A stretch of DNA of 51,326 nucleotides, taken from an uncultured Erythrobacteraceae bacterium. Its GTDB lineage: Bacteria; Pseudomonadota; Alphaproteobacteria; Sphingomonadales; Sphingomonadaceae. The notes under the pieces are model-generated. The model saw nothing but the letters and a program-made list of their open reading frames with translations. It searched no databases and was not told where the DNA came from. Below are positions 27,614 to 36,192 of this stretch, piece after piece (positions within the stretch are counted from its first letter, which is position 1; every line of letters starts with the position of its first letter). Position numbers and translations under genes: made by a program. The stretch covers positions 1-51,326 of the forward strand of contig CAMLQG010000014.1 of assembly GCA_946482075.1 (NCBI GenBank), in the 5' to 3' direction.

Positions 27614-28195
27614 ATGCCGGGTTTGTTTGCCTTTCTTGCCCCCGCGATTCTGCTCGCCGCGCCGACTCAGGACGGCGTGCCGGAAGGAGAAGGCCTCGAA
27701 CCGGCAATGCTCAGTCCGCCTGCCGGGGAAGACGAATCCGCCTTGGCGGAAGGCATGCCGGCCTGGACCAGTTTCAACGACGCCATCCGTCCGCCCACCC
27801 AGGCGCAAGTGCGCATGGAGCGGCGGATCATCGTGCGCATCGCGCCCAGCAAGGAGCCGCTGACGCCGGAGATGCTCGCCAACCTGCCGCAGCGCGAGGT
27901 GCGGATGAAATTCGACGAGAAGAAGACGAGCCAATGCATTCCGCTGAGAGGCATCGCGGGAGTGCAGGCCCATCGCGACAATCGGCTGATGATCTTCATG
28001 CGCGACCGCAAGCTGTTGAGCGCGACGCTGGAGAAATCCTGCCGCGCGCGTGATTTCTATTCCGGCTTCTATGTCGAGAAGAACGAGGATGGGATGCTGT
28101 GTTCCAAGCGCGACCTGCTCCAGTCCCGTTCGGGCGCCAATTGCGAGCTGCGCAAGCTGGTGCGGCTGGTGCCGGTTCAGCCGGATGACGATTGA
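27614..28195 (+). CDS. Secreted hypothetical protein
   Basis: This 193-residue protein has a short signal-like N-terminus (PGLFAFLAPAILLAAP) followed by an acidic, proline-containing linker and a basic core (RRIIVRIAPSKEPL; FDEKKTSQCIPLRGIAGVQ). It contains four cysteines (QCIPL, KSCRAR, MLCSK, NCELRK), which could form two disulfides in the periplasm. I do not recognise the family. A 25-codon in-frame extension to 27539 exists, but it would bury the signal peptide. It is divergent from the FAD dehydrogenase gene. Confidence 0.65.
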   Translation: MPGLFAFLAPAILLAAPTQDGVPEGEGLEPAMLSPPAGEDESALAEGMPAWTSFNDAIRPPTQAQVRMERRIIVRIAPSKEPLTPEMLANLPQREVRMKFDEKKTSQCIPLRGIAGVQAHRDNRLMIFMRDRKLLSATLEKSCRARDFYSGFYVEKNEDGMLCSKRDLLQSRSGANCELRKLVRLVPVQPDDD

Positions 28196-28209
28196 GCCGC
28201 TCTCCTGCC

Positions 28210-28264
28210 GTCATCCCAACAGAGCCGAAGGCGTGGTGAAGCCACCAAGCTGGGGTGGGGATGA
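28210..28264. repeat. Degenerate GTCAT...ATGA intergenic element
   Basis: It begins GTCATCCCAACAGAGCCGAAGG and ends GGGGTGGGGATGA, a decayed form of the GTCATCCCAGCGAAGG family. It is placed after the secreted hypothetical gene and before the helicase gene promoter. Confidence 0.6.
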
Positions 28265-28405
28265 GAGACAAACACGCCATTTCTTGACTTTTGTTCGCAA
28301 CTAGGCTTACGGCGCGCGCGACCGAGCGGGTTCTTGCAGCCGCGCTCGACCTTGGGCCGGCGGGTCAACCTGCCAGTCCCTACTACCCGGAAAACCGATA
28401 CGCCT

Positions 28406-29833
28406 ATGAAGTTCGCCGATCTCGGCCTGTCAGACGAATTGCTGCATGTGGTGGAATCCGCAGGGTATGATGCGCCCACGCCGATCCAGGCGCAGGCGAT
28501 CCCCAGCGTGCTGATGATGCGCGACATCATCGGCATCGCACAGACGGGCACCGGCAAGACCGCCAGCTTCGTGCTGCCGATGATCGACATTCTCCACCAT
28601 GGCCGCCGCCGCGCGCGTATGCCGCGCTCGCTGATCCTGGAACCCACGCGAGAACTGGCCGCGCAGGTGGCCGAGAATTTCGAGAAATACGGCAAGAAGC
28701 ATGAGCTTTCGATGGCGCTGCTGATCGGCGGCGTGCAGATGGGCGATCAGATCAAGGCGCTGGACGAAGGCGTGGACGTGCTGATCGCCACGCCCGGCCG
28801 CCTGATGGATCTGTTCGAGCGAGGCAAGATCCTGCTGACCGGCTGCAACATGCTGGTGATCGACGAGGCGGACCGGATGCTCGACATGGGGTTCATCCCC
28901 GATATCGAGAACATCTGCACCAAGCTGCCGGCGAACCGGCAGACGCTGCTGTTCTCCGCTACCATGCCGCCGCCGATCAAGAAGCTGGCGGACCGCTTCC
29001 TGTCGAACCCGAAATATATCGAAGTCGCGCGGCCTGCTTCGACCAACACGAATATCGCCCAGCACAAGGTTCGCGTGTCCACGCGCAACAAGCGCGAGGC
29101 GCTGCGCCATCTGCTCCAGACGGACGATGTGAAGACCGCGATCATCTTCGCCAACCGCAAGACCACCGTGCGCGAGCTGGCCAAGAGCCTGAAGCGCCAC
29201 GGTTTCGCAGTGGGCGAGATCCACGGAGATATGGAACAGCCTGCCCGCCTGGCGGAATTGCAGCTGTTCAAGGATGGCGAGATCAATATCCTGTGCGCCT
29301 CGGACGTCGCCGCGCGCGGGCTCGACATCAAGGGTGTCAGCCACGTCTTCAATTTCGACACGCCCTGGCATCCCGACGATTACGTTCACCGCATCGGCCG
29401 CACTGGCCGCGCGGGTGCGACAGGCCGTGCTTTCACTCTCGTGTCGGACGAGGATGCCGAAGCGATCGCCAATATCGAAAAGCTGACCGGCATGACGATC
29501 CCGGTTCATGTGATCGAGGGTGAAGTGGAGAGCGCGCCGGCGCGGGACGACAGGCCCTCCCGCGAGGATCGGTCCGCTCGCGAAGATCGCTCTCGCCGGG
29601 ACGGTAAGCGCCGCGAGGATCGGGCGGAACGCGAAGACGTTTCCCACAACGAGGCCCGCAGTGGCGAACGTCCGCGTCGCGGGAAGCAACGCCCCGAAAG
29701 CTCCGTTTCTCCGGAAAGGCCCGAACGCGGAGATCGCCGCAAGCCGCGAGGCAGGCAGGATGAGGACACGACGCCGGACGAAGGCTGGAACGGCCCGGTT
29801 CCGAGCTTCCTGAATATCTCGGCGCTGGATTGA
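28406..29833 (+). CDS. DEAD-box RNA helicase (RhlE-like)
   Basis: This 475-residue ATP-dependent RNA helicase starts with the Q-motif (FADLGLS...PTPIQAQAIP). It has motif I AQTGTGKT at about 44-51, Ia PTRELAAQ, II DEAD in VIDEADRMLDMGF, III SAT, IV-V (IIFANRKTT; ASDVAARGLDI) and VI HRIGRTGRAG. Residues from about 370 on form a charged low-complexity tail rich in Arg, Asp, Glu and Ser (repeats of RED and RSRRD type), as in RhlE and related cold-shock or rRNA-processing helicases. The start ATG at 28406 gives the family N-terminus; the open frame to 28334 is not used. It probably acts on ribosome assembly or mRNA decay. Confidence 0.92.
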   Translation: MKFADLGLSDELLHVVESAGYDAPTPIQAQAIPSVLMMRDIIGIAQTGTGKTASFVLPMIDILHHGRRRARMPRSLILEPTRELAAQVAENFEKYGKKHELSMALLIGGVQMGDQIKALDEGVDVLIATPGRLMDLFERGKILLTGCNMLVIDEADRMLDMGFIPDIENICTKLPANRQTLLFSATMPPPIKKLADRFLSNPKYIEVARPASTNTNIAQHKVRVSTRNKREALRHLLQTDDVKTAIIFANRKTTVRELAKSLKRHGFAVGEIHGDMEQPARLAELQLFKDGEINILCASDVAARGLDIKGVSHVFNFDTPWHPDDYVHRIGRTGRAGATGRAFTLVSDEDAEAIANIEKLTGMTIPVHVIEGEVESAPARDDRPSREDRSAREDRSRRDGKRREDRAEREDVSHNEARSGERPRRGKQRPESSVSPERPERGDRRKPRGRQDEDTTPDEGWNGPVPSFLNISALD

Positions 29834-30094
29834 TCTTCAACGTGCGCCAGGCCTGCGCCGGACACCAAAAAGCTGTCGACGCCTTCTTTGAGCGTTCCCT
29901 CGCAGGGGAGGCCCGGTGAGTCAGGCGGCGACAGCCATCTCGATACGTCCGAAATGAAAAACGGTTCCAGCCGTCGATGACGTTTCGGGGAATCAAGGCC
30001 GTAGGGTTTCCGCCTATCCCATTTCTCGTTAATTCCGCTTTGTAGGTTCGCCGCGCCAGCGGCTCCGCAGGAACGACGAAAGGGAAGCAGAACG

Positions 30095-30415
30095 CTACTT
30101 CCTTTCGAATCCGTTCCCCTGTCTCACATACTCTTCTACCGCCTGAGCCGTGCCGATCGCCGCCTGATGCCGTTCCTCACTGGACAAGGTTAGGCAGGGA
30201 TATTCCCGCGCGGCTTCTTCGAGATAGGCCACTGCGTCCGACTGGCTGCCTCCCTTGGCAAGCATGCAGGCCACATGCAGCAGGTGATTGTCGTATTCGG
30301 CGATGTTGACATGGCGCCATGCCTGCCGTTCCGGCAGGTCGAGGCCCAGTGGATTCCACACGCTCCAGCCGATCTTCCGGAGATGGCTCAGGCGAACGCC
30401 CGGATAGCGCTCCAT
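30095..30415 (-). CDS. Small conserved-looking protein, function unknown
   Basis: This 106-residue protein has LSHLRKIGWSVWNPLGL near the N-terminus and NIAEYDNHLLHVACMLAKGG in the middle. The LR-x-IGW-x2-W-[DN]-P-[IL]-GL and EYD-x-[YH]-LL pattern is one I associate with short, widespread proteobacterial proteins of unknown function; the helical remainder could bind a partner. An AAGGAG site is centred 6-8 bases before the ATG, which fixes the start. It lies 76 bases downstream of the TonB-receptor stop on the same strand, beyond a very stable hairpin (30439-30482). Confidence 0.72.
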   Translation of the reverse strand: MERYPGVRLSHLRKIGWSVWNPLGLDLPERQAWRHVNIAEYDNHLLHVACMLAKGGSQSDAVAYLEEAAREYPCLTLSSEERHQAAIGTAQAVEEYVRQGNGFERK

Positions 30416-30438
30416 TCGCGGCTCCTTCGTTCTGCGTG

Positions 30439-30482
30439 GTTTCGCGTGCCCGGCTGCCCCCCCGGTGCCGGGCACGCGAAAC
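30439..30482 (-). promoter_or_regulatory. 16-bp perfect hairpin between TonB receptor and small ORF
   Basis: The arms GTTTCGCGTGCCCGGC and GCCGGGCACGCGAAAC are exact reverse complements around a 12-base, C-rich loop. It begins 10 bases after the receptor stop. It has no U-tract, so it is better explained as an mRNA 3'-end or intercistronic stabiliser (or a Rho-assisted terminator) than a standard intrinsic terminator. Confidence 0.8.
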
Positions 30483-30491
30483 TGCCGGACT

Positions 30492-32981
30492 TCAGAAGCG
30501 GACCGTGCCCTGAACGGCGATCTCGCGGGGACGCGTGCCGTAGATATTGGCTTCGTTGACGCCGGGGATCACTGCGCCAGGCTTGTCCTGGATGAAACCG
30601 ATCAGTCGCTTGTTGGTCAGGTTGCGGCCGATCACGGCGAGTTCCCAGGTCTTGTCTTCCGCATAGACCCGCACGCCCGCATTCACGAGCGCATAGCTCT
30701 TCTGCTTGCTGATCGGGCTCTGTGTTTCGAGGGCATAGGCCGAACTAGTATAGCGGATGTCGCCATTGAGACCGATCATGAAGCCGGTGCCGACCAGCGT
30801 GTCGTAGCTGAATCCGGCGGATGCGGAGAATTTCGGCGCGCGGTGCAGGCGCCGGCCGGACAGGTCCTGGACGTCGAGGTCGTTGGTCGGATCGGCGTCC
30901 GCGTCGGCTCCGTCAACCAGCAGATTGGCATCGTAACAGCCTTCGGCGGCTGTCTGGTTGGCATAGCAAGAAGAGTCGAGGAATTTGCCGTATTTCACGG
31001 AATTGTAGCTGGCGGCGGCGCGCAGGGTAAGTTCGGGCGTAACGCTGAATTCCACTTCGCCCTCGATTCCCTTCTGCTTCGCATCCGCTGCATTCTGGAT
31101 CTTGTAGGCGGATGTCACCGGATCATAGGAGGTGAGCTGCAAGCCGGAGAACTTGTAGTAATAGGCTGTAAGGCCCACGCGCAGCCGGCGGCCCATCAGA
31201 TTGGCCTTGTAGCCGATTTCGCCGCCCTTGGCCTTTTCCGGGCGGAAGACCACGCCCTCGGCCGTGTCCGCCGCCGTCACCACGGTAGGCAAGGCGATGC
31301 CGCCCGATTTGTACCCCGTCTTGTAGGCGGCATAGAGCGTGCTGTCCGGCGTCGGATGCCAGGTGATCGTTGCTTCGGGAGACCAGTTATCCTCGTTCAG
31401 ACGGCTGTTGAGCGTCGTGCCTTCGGGCAGGAGGAAAGAGGCCGCGTAATGCACGTAACGCGGCTGGCCCTGGATGGCGGTTTTGCGGGTCTTGGTATAG
31501 CGGGCGCCCGCCGCGAGTTCGATATCGGGTGTAATGTCCCAGCGGGCCTGCCCGAACACGGACCAGGCCCTGCTGCGCGCGGTCGCTTCACCTGTGCCTG
31601 ACTGATAGCTGCCGGTGGGCGTGGGGCCGAAATCGTCCGGCCCGAAATTATAGAGGAACAGTGCGGAGGTGACGTTCGTCTTGGTCTTCTCGTAATAGCC
31701 GCCGACAGTCGCGTTGAACGGGCCGTCCAACTGGGTGATCAGGCGTACTTCCTGCGAGAAGCCCTTGTAGTCCTCCGTCACGCCGCCTGAGAATTCCGCG
31801 AATTCGGTCGAGCTGTAGGGCCCGCGCGTGGCGAATTTGAGCGTCGAATAGCCGGTATTCGCCGTTATAAGCACCGGTCCCAGATCCAGGTTCTGCTGCC
31901 AAGTGAAATATTTCGAGCGTGAATCCGTGAAGGGCACGCCGTCAAACCAGCGGGAGTCGGAGAACGGCCCCACAGCATAAAGCGCGGGCAGATCCGTCAC
32001 GTGCCGGATGCCGTTGAGTTTGCACTCGCTGTTGAGATCGGGAAAGCCGAGATGGGTCGGGTGCGTGCCGGCGCAGACAGGCTCCGTGGTGGATGTGCCG
32101 CCATTGTCGGTAAGCTTGTTGAACGTCGCCTTCATGATCGACGTATAATTGCTCGTCGGCTCCCACTTGATCGTGATGCGGCCAGCTATTTCCTCCGTGC
32201 CGGGGCCCCAGCGGTGGTGGGGGGCCTGCAGGGTGACGGGCGCGAAGACGCCGGGAATGCCGATGAAGTTCGGCCCGATCGGATCGATCTTGGATTGGCC
32301 GAGATTTTCCACATAGCCGCGCATCTTGGTGAAGCGCCCGGCGAAGCGCACGCCCAGCGTATCGGTGAGCGGGATGCTGATCGCGGCGTTGACGTAGCGT
32401 TCCCGCGCCTTGAATTCATAGCCGCCAGTGACATAGCCGGACAGTTCCGAAGTCGGATTGGCAGTCTGCAACTGGATCACGCCGGCGGACGAGTTCTTGC
32501 CGAAGAACAGCGCTTGCGGGCCCTTGAGGATGGCGACCTGTTCGAGATCGAACATGCTGGCTACGGCGGTGCGCGGCCGCGCGATCTGGCTGCCGTCGAG
32601 CGAGATGGACACCGACTGGTCCACACCGGCCGTATCCGCGGTCGTGCCGATGCCGCGCACGAGGAAGGCGCCGCCCGACCCCGCGCCGCTACCATAGACT
32701 TCGACCTGCGGAGTCAATTGCGACATCTTCACGAGATCGGCGGATGCATAACGTTCAATGTCTTCGCCGCTGAGCGCGGTCACCGCCACCGGAACCTCGG
32801 TGAGCGTTTCCCCAGTGGAACGCGCCGTCACCACGATTTCCTTGTTCTGATAGTCGGGTGCCTGGTCGGTCTGGGCCGTACCCTGGGCCAGCGCCGGGCT
32901 GGCGGCGGCATAGGCGAAGGCGGTGGCGAGCGCCGTGAAGCCGGGGCGGATTCCGAGCGACAGATACAGCGAGTTTTTCAT
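30492..32981 (-). CDS. TonB-dependent outer-membrane receptor
   Basis: This 829-residue receptor has a signal peptide (residues 1 to about 33, ending SPALAQ). A TonB-box-like EIVVTAR is followed by the plug domain (LTEVPVAVTALSGEDIERY; FLVRGIGTT; VAILKGPQALFFGKNSSAGVI). A 22-strand beta-barrel runs to the terminal Phe (GTVRF), the signature for barrel insertion. It is of the catabolic-compound type common in sphingomonads. No ligand can be read and no cognate degradation gene is adjacent, apart from the distant cluster at 3.7-8.2 kb. The ATG at 32981 follows GGGAGGGG. The upstream 250 bases are AT-rich and hold no gene. Confidence 0.92.
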   Translation of the reverse strand: MKNSLYLSLGIRPGFTALATAFAYAAASPALAQGTAQTDQAPDYQNKEIVVTARSTGETLTEVPVAVTALSGEDIERYASADLVKMSQLTPQVEVYGSGAGSGGAFLVRGIGTTADTAGVDQSVSISLDGSQIARPRTAVASMFDLEQVAILKGPQALFFGKNSSAGVIQLQTANPTSELSGYVTGGYEFKARERYVNAAISIPLTDTLGVRFAGRFTKMRGYVENLGQSKIDPIGPNFIGIPGVFAPVTLQAPHHRWGPGTEEIAGRITIKWEPTSNYTSIMKATFNKLTDNGGTSTTEPVCAGTHPTHLGFPDLNSECKLNGIRHVTDLPALYAVGPFSDSRWFDGVPFTDSRSKYFTWQQNLDLGPVLITANTGYSTLKFATRGPYSSTEFAEFSGGVTEDYKGFSQEVRLITQLDGPFNATVGGYYEKTKTNVTSALFLYNFGPDDFGPTPTGSYQSGTGEATARSRAWSVFGQARWDITPDIELAAGARYTKTRKTAIQGQPRYVHYAASFLLPEGTTLNSRLNEDNWSPEATITWHPTPDSTLYAAYKTGYKSGGIALPTVVTAADTAEGVVFRPEKAKGGEIGYKANLMGRRLRVGLTAYYYKFSGLQLTSYDPVTSAYKIQNAADAKQKGIEGEVEFSVTPELTLRAAASYNSVKYGKFLDSSCYANQTAAEGCYDANLLVDGADADADPTNDLDVQDLSGRRLHRAPKFSASAGFSYDTLVGTGFMIGLNGDIRYTSSAYALETQSPISKQKSYALVNAGVRVYAEDKTWELAVIGRNLTNKRLIGFIQDKPGAVIPGVNEANIYGTRPREIAVQGTVRF

Positions 32982-33233
32982 TGCGATCCCCTCCCTGGGA
33001 AAATCCAGCCTATGTTCTCGATGGATGCCGGATTGCGAGGCGCAATATATTCCTCTTCCGAGGACTACGCCATTCCATGTATTGCGGGGTGCAAAATCAA
33101 GCAATTCCCTCTTCCAAAGAAGTCAATTCTCGCCAAATCGAGGTTCATCGTATCATCGAGAAGCAGGTAATTGCTTTTGAAAGAAATTTCATCTCATTAG
33201 CGGATGGGATGAATATCTTATGTGATTTATGGT

Positions 33234-35543
33234 TCACTCTGCCGGCGTGACGAAACTGTCGATCACGCGCTTCACGCCGCTCGCTTCGAAGTCGATCTCC
33301 AGCTTGTTGCCTTCCTGACCGGTAACGGTGCCGTAGCCGAACTTCTCGTGGAACACGCGCGCGCCGATGGCGATGTCGGTGCGCGGCTTGGCGGCGAAGC
33401 TGGCGGCGCTGCGGCTGGGTTCGGCCAGACGCTTGGGCGTGGCATCGTAGCCCAGCGATGCCGCGCGCTGCCAGCCGGGGCCGCGGCTCTGCGCGCGGTC
33501 GGGACGGCTGGTGGCGACATGAGCGAAGGGATCATCGCGTTCCGACCAGTTCGCGCGCCACAGGGATGCGCCGCCGCTCATCGTGGTTTCGCTGGCGATC
33601 TCGGAAGGCGGCAGTTCGGTGATGAAGCGCGATGGGATCGAGCTCATCCACTGGCCGTAAATGCGGCGATTGGCGGCATGCAGAATGGTGCAGCGGCGCC
33701 GCGCGCGCGTGATGGCCACATAGGCGAGGCGGCGTTCCTCCTCCAGCGCGGCGAGCCCGCCTTCGTCCAGCGCGCGTTGGGACGGGAACACGCCTTCCTC
33801 CCAGCCGGGCAGGAACACATGGTCGAATTCCAGCCCCTTGGCCGCGTGGATCGTCATGATGGTGACTTTCTCGCCATCGGAAGCCGCATCATTGTCCATC
33901 ACCAGACTGACATGTTCGAGGAAATCGCCCAGCGAAGCGTAATCCTCCATCGCGCGGGCGAGTTCGGAGAGGTTTTCCAGCCGCCCGGCGGCCTCCGCGC
34001 TGCGTTCGGCCTGGAGCATCGCGGTATAGCCGGATTCCTCCAGCACGGCGCGCAGCAGTTCGGCCGGGCTCAGTGTCGGTTCGCTTTCCCGCCAGCGCAG
34101 GAAATCGGCCATCAGGGAGGCAATCGTCTGCCCGGCGCGCTTGGGAAGCTCGTCGCTGTCGGCAAGGTCCAGCGCGGCGGCGGCAAGCGGAAGCCCGCGC
34201 CCGCGGGCATGGCGGTGCATGATCTCCAGCGTCTTCGTTCCGAGCCCGCGCTTGGGCTGGTTGTAGATCCGTTCGAAAGCGAGATCGTCCGCCGGTTGAG
34301 CGATCACGCGCAGATAGGCCAGCGCATCGCGGATTTCCGCGCGTTCGTAGAAGCGGAAACCGCCGACGATGCGGTAGTTGAGGCCGATCTGGATGAAGCG
34401 GTCTTCGAATTCGCGCGTCTGGAACTGCGCACGCACGAGGATCGCGACCTGGTCCAGCGGTGCGCCTTCGCGTTCCAGCCGCTCGATTTCCTCGCCCACG
34501 CGGCGGGCTTCCTCCGGCGCGTCCCACACCCCGATGACGCGGACCTTGTCCCCGCCATTGCGCTGCGTCCACAGCGTCTTGCCCAGCCGCTCGCTATTCG
34601 CGTCGATCAGGCCGGACGCGGCGGCGAGAATCTGCGGGGTCGAACGATAATTCTGCTCCAGCCGGATCACCTTGGCGCCGGGGAAATCCTTCTCGAAGCG
34701 CAGGATGTTGGTGATCTCCGCTCCGCGCCAGGAATAGATCGACTGGTCGTCATCCCCTACCACGCAGATATTCTTCCGCTCCTGCGCCAGCAGGCGCAGC
34801 CAGAGATACTGGACCGCGTTGGTGTCCTGATATTCGTCCACCATGATGTATTTGAAGCGCTGCTGATACCGTTCGAGAATGTCCCGCTCGCGCCGGAAGA
34901 TGTTCAGCATGTGAAGCAGGAGGTCGCCGAAATCGCAGGCGTTCAGGGCTTTCAGCCGGTCCTGGTAAAGCCGGTAGAATTGCTGGCCTCGTCTATTGGC
35001 ATAGGCTTCGTTCTCGACCGCATCGAGATCCTCGGGGTTGAGGCCGCGGTTCTTCCAGCGGTCGATCAACCCGGCGAGCTGCTTGGGCGGCCAGCGCTTC
35101 TCGTCCAGATCGTTCGCCGCGATCAGCTGTTTCAGCAGGCGCAGCTGATCGTCCGTGTCGATGATCGTATAGTTCGATTGCAGCCCGACCAGTTCCGCAT
35201 GGCGGCGCAGCATGCGCGCGGCGATGGAATGGAACGTGCCGAGCCAGGGCATGCCTTCCACGGCCGGGCCAATCAGGTGGCCCACCCGTTCGCGCATCTC
35301 GCGCGCGGCGCGGTTGGTGAAAGTCACGCAGAGGATTTCGCTCGGCCAGGCGCGGCGCGTGTGGACGAGATGAGCGAGCCGTGCGGTGAGCGCCGCCGTC
35401 TTGCCCGTACCGGCGCCCGCCAGCATCAGCACCGGCCCTTCGGATGTCAGTACGGCCTCGCGCTGGGCGGGATTCAGCGCGCCGAGATAGGGCGGTTCGT
35501 CATCCGCTGCGGCGGGAGAGGGGAGGGGGTACGGGTCGCTCAT
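33234..35543 (-). CDS. uvrD: DNA helicase UvrD/PcrA
   Basis: This 769-residue superfamily 1A 3'-5' helicase serves in excision and mismatch repair. The Q-motif LNPAQREAV is followed by Walker A AGAGTGKT at 42-49, Ia (FTNRAAREMRERV), Walker B VDEYQDTN, III-IV (DDDQSIYSWRGAE; LEQNYRST) and V-VI (IHAAKGLEFDHVF; VAITRAR). The C-terminus has a KOW/Tudor-like segment (GARVFHEKFGYGTVTG), as in PcrA, that in related proteins binds RNA polymerase. The start ATG at 35543 is the only Met before the conserved core. An SOS box ends 10 bases before it, and no clear ribosome-binding site is present. Confidence 0.95.
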   Translation of the reverse strand: MSDPYPLPSPAAADDEPPYLGALNPAQREAVLTSEGPVLMLAGAGTGKTAALTARLAHLVHTRRAWPSEILCVTFTNRAAREMRERVGHLIGPAVEGMPWLGTFHSIAARMLRRHAELVGLQSNYTIIDTDDQLRLLKQLIAANDLDEKRWPPKQLAGLIDRWKNRGLNPEDLDAVENEAYANRRGQQFYRLYQDRLKALNACDFGDLLLHMLNIFRRERDILERYQQRFKYIMVDEYQDTNAVQYLWLRLLAQERKNICVVGDDDQSIYSWRGAEITNILRFEKDFPGAKVIRLEQNYRSTPQILAAASGLIDANSERLGKTLWTQRNGGDKVRVIGVWDAPEEARRVGEEIERLEREGAPLDQVAILVRAQFQTREFEDRFIQIGLNYRIVGGFRFYERAEIRDALAYLRVIAQPADDLAFERIYNQPKRGLGTKTLEIMHRHARGRGLPLAAAALDLADSDELPKRAGQTIASLMADFLRWRESEPTLSPAELLRAVLEESGYTAMLQAERSAEAAGRLENLSELARAMEDYASLGDFLEHVSLVMDNDAASDGEKVTIMTIHAAKGLEFDHVFLPGWEEGVFPSQRALDEGGLAALEEERRLAYVAITRARRRCTILHAANRRIYGQWMSSIPSRFITELPPSEIASETTMSGGASLWRANWSERDDPFAHVATSRPDRAQSRGPGWQRAASLGYDATPKRLAEPSRSAASFAAKPRTDIAIGARVFHEKFGYGTVTGQEGNKLEIDFEASGVKRVIDSFVTPAE

Positions 35544-35552
35544 GGTATCGGT

Positions 35553-35567
35553 GAACAGTTAGGGAAC
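35553..35567 (-). promoter_or_regulatory. LexA (SOS) box of uvrD
   Basis: On the minus strand it reads GTTC CCTAACT GTTC, an exact match to the alphaproteobacterial LexA consensus. It ends only 10 bases before the uvrD ATG. This places the operator where a ribosome-binding site would be and suggests a leaderless or very short leader transcript. Confidence 0.82.
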
Positions 35568-35661
35568 ATCGGCAAAAGGTGCAAGCGCGGCGGGCGTGAC
35601 TGAGGAACGCTTGCCGGGCTCGGTCGTTCGAAGGCCGGGATGGGAGAATCGGAGATATTCG

Positions 35662-36108
35662 ATGAGAAAGATAATTCTTGCCGCTGCGATGCTTGGGGCC
35701 ATGACCAGTGGGGTGGCTCTCGCCCAGGGCACCGGCGCGCCTGCTGGCGATCCGGCCGCCATGCCCGCTCCCACCGACCCGACCGATCCGAGCGCACCTC
35801 CTCCGCCACCCCCACCTCCGCCTCCGCCCCCCGCCCCGGGTGAGCCGCCTGTCCCGCCGCCTCCGCCTCCGGGCCAGCCGCCGATCGAGCAGGGCAATCC
35901 GGTCGGTCCGGGCGCGCCGAGCACCACGCCGCCAGCCCCGCAATCGGCTGGAGAACCCGTTCCGCCCGCGATGCCGGCCGATCCCGCCTATCAGGCCGGT
36001 CCGTACAAAGGCGCGCTGACGCCGCCCCCGGCCGAAGCGATGAACAAGAAATATCCTGTATGCACCCGGAAGGTGCAGGACAGCTGCCGTAATCCCGGCG
36101 GGGTGTGA
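35662..36108 (+). CDS. Proline-rich secreted hypothetical protein
   Basis: This 148-residue protein has a clear signal peptide (MRKIILAAAMLGAMTSGVALAQ). It is followed by a Pro/Ala-rich region with two poly-proline runs (12 and 7 prolines, residues about 46-73). A small C-terminal part contains two cysteines (PVCTRKVQDSCRNPGG). The poly-proline spacer could cross the periplasm or bind a partner, as in TonB or PRD-like proteins, but no domain is recognised. The ATG at 35662 follows GGAGAT. Transcription is away from uvrD. Confidence 0.7.
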   Translation: MRKIILAAAMLGAMTSGVALAQGTGAPAGDPAAMPAPTDPTDPSAPPPPPPPPPPPPAPGEPPVPPPPPPGQPPIEQGNPVGPGAPSTTPPAPQSAGEPVPPAMPADPAYQAGPYKGALTPPPAEAMNKKYPVCTRKVQDSCRNPGGV

Positions 36109-36117
36109 TGGTTCTTT

Positions 36118-36144
36118 CTCCCCTCCCCGTGAAGGGGAGGGGAG
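36118..36144. repeat. G-rich hairpin CTCCCCTCCCC / GGGGAGGGGAG
   Basis: Perfect 11-base arms with a GTGAA loop lie between the proline-rich protein gene and the MHS transporter gene. They resemble the CCTCCCC/GGGGAGG hairpin at 13379-13397 and may terminate the former transcript. Confidence 0.75.
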
Positions 36145-36192
36145 TTATCTATTCCCCTTGACCCATCGCGCGCCTTGGCCGAGCACCGCGCG

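Noticed and set aside
33222..35603. Long open frame opposite uvrD
   Set aside because: It is a shadow of uvrD; no recognisable domain and the helicase motifs are on the other strand.
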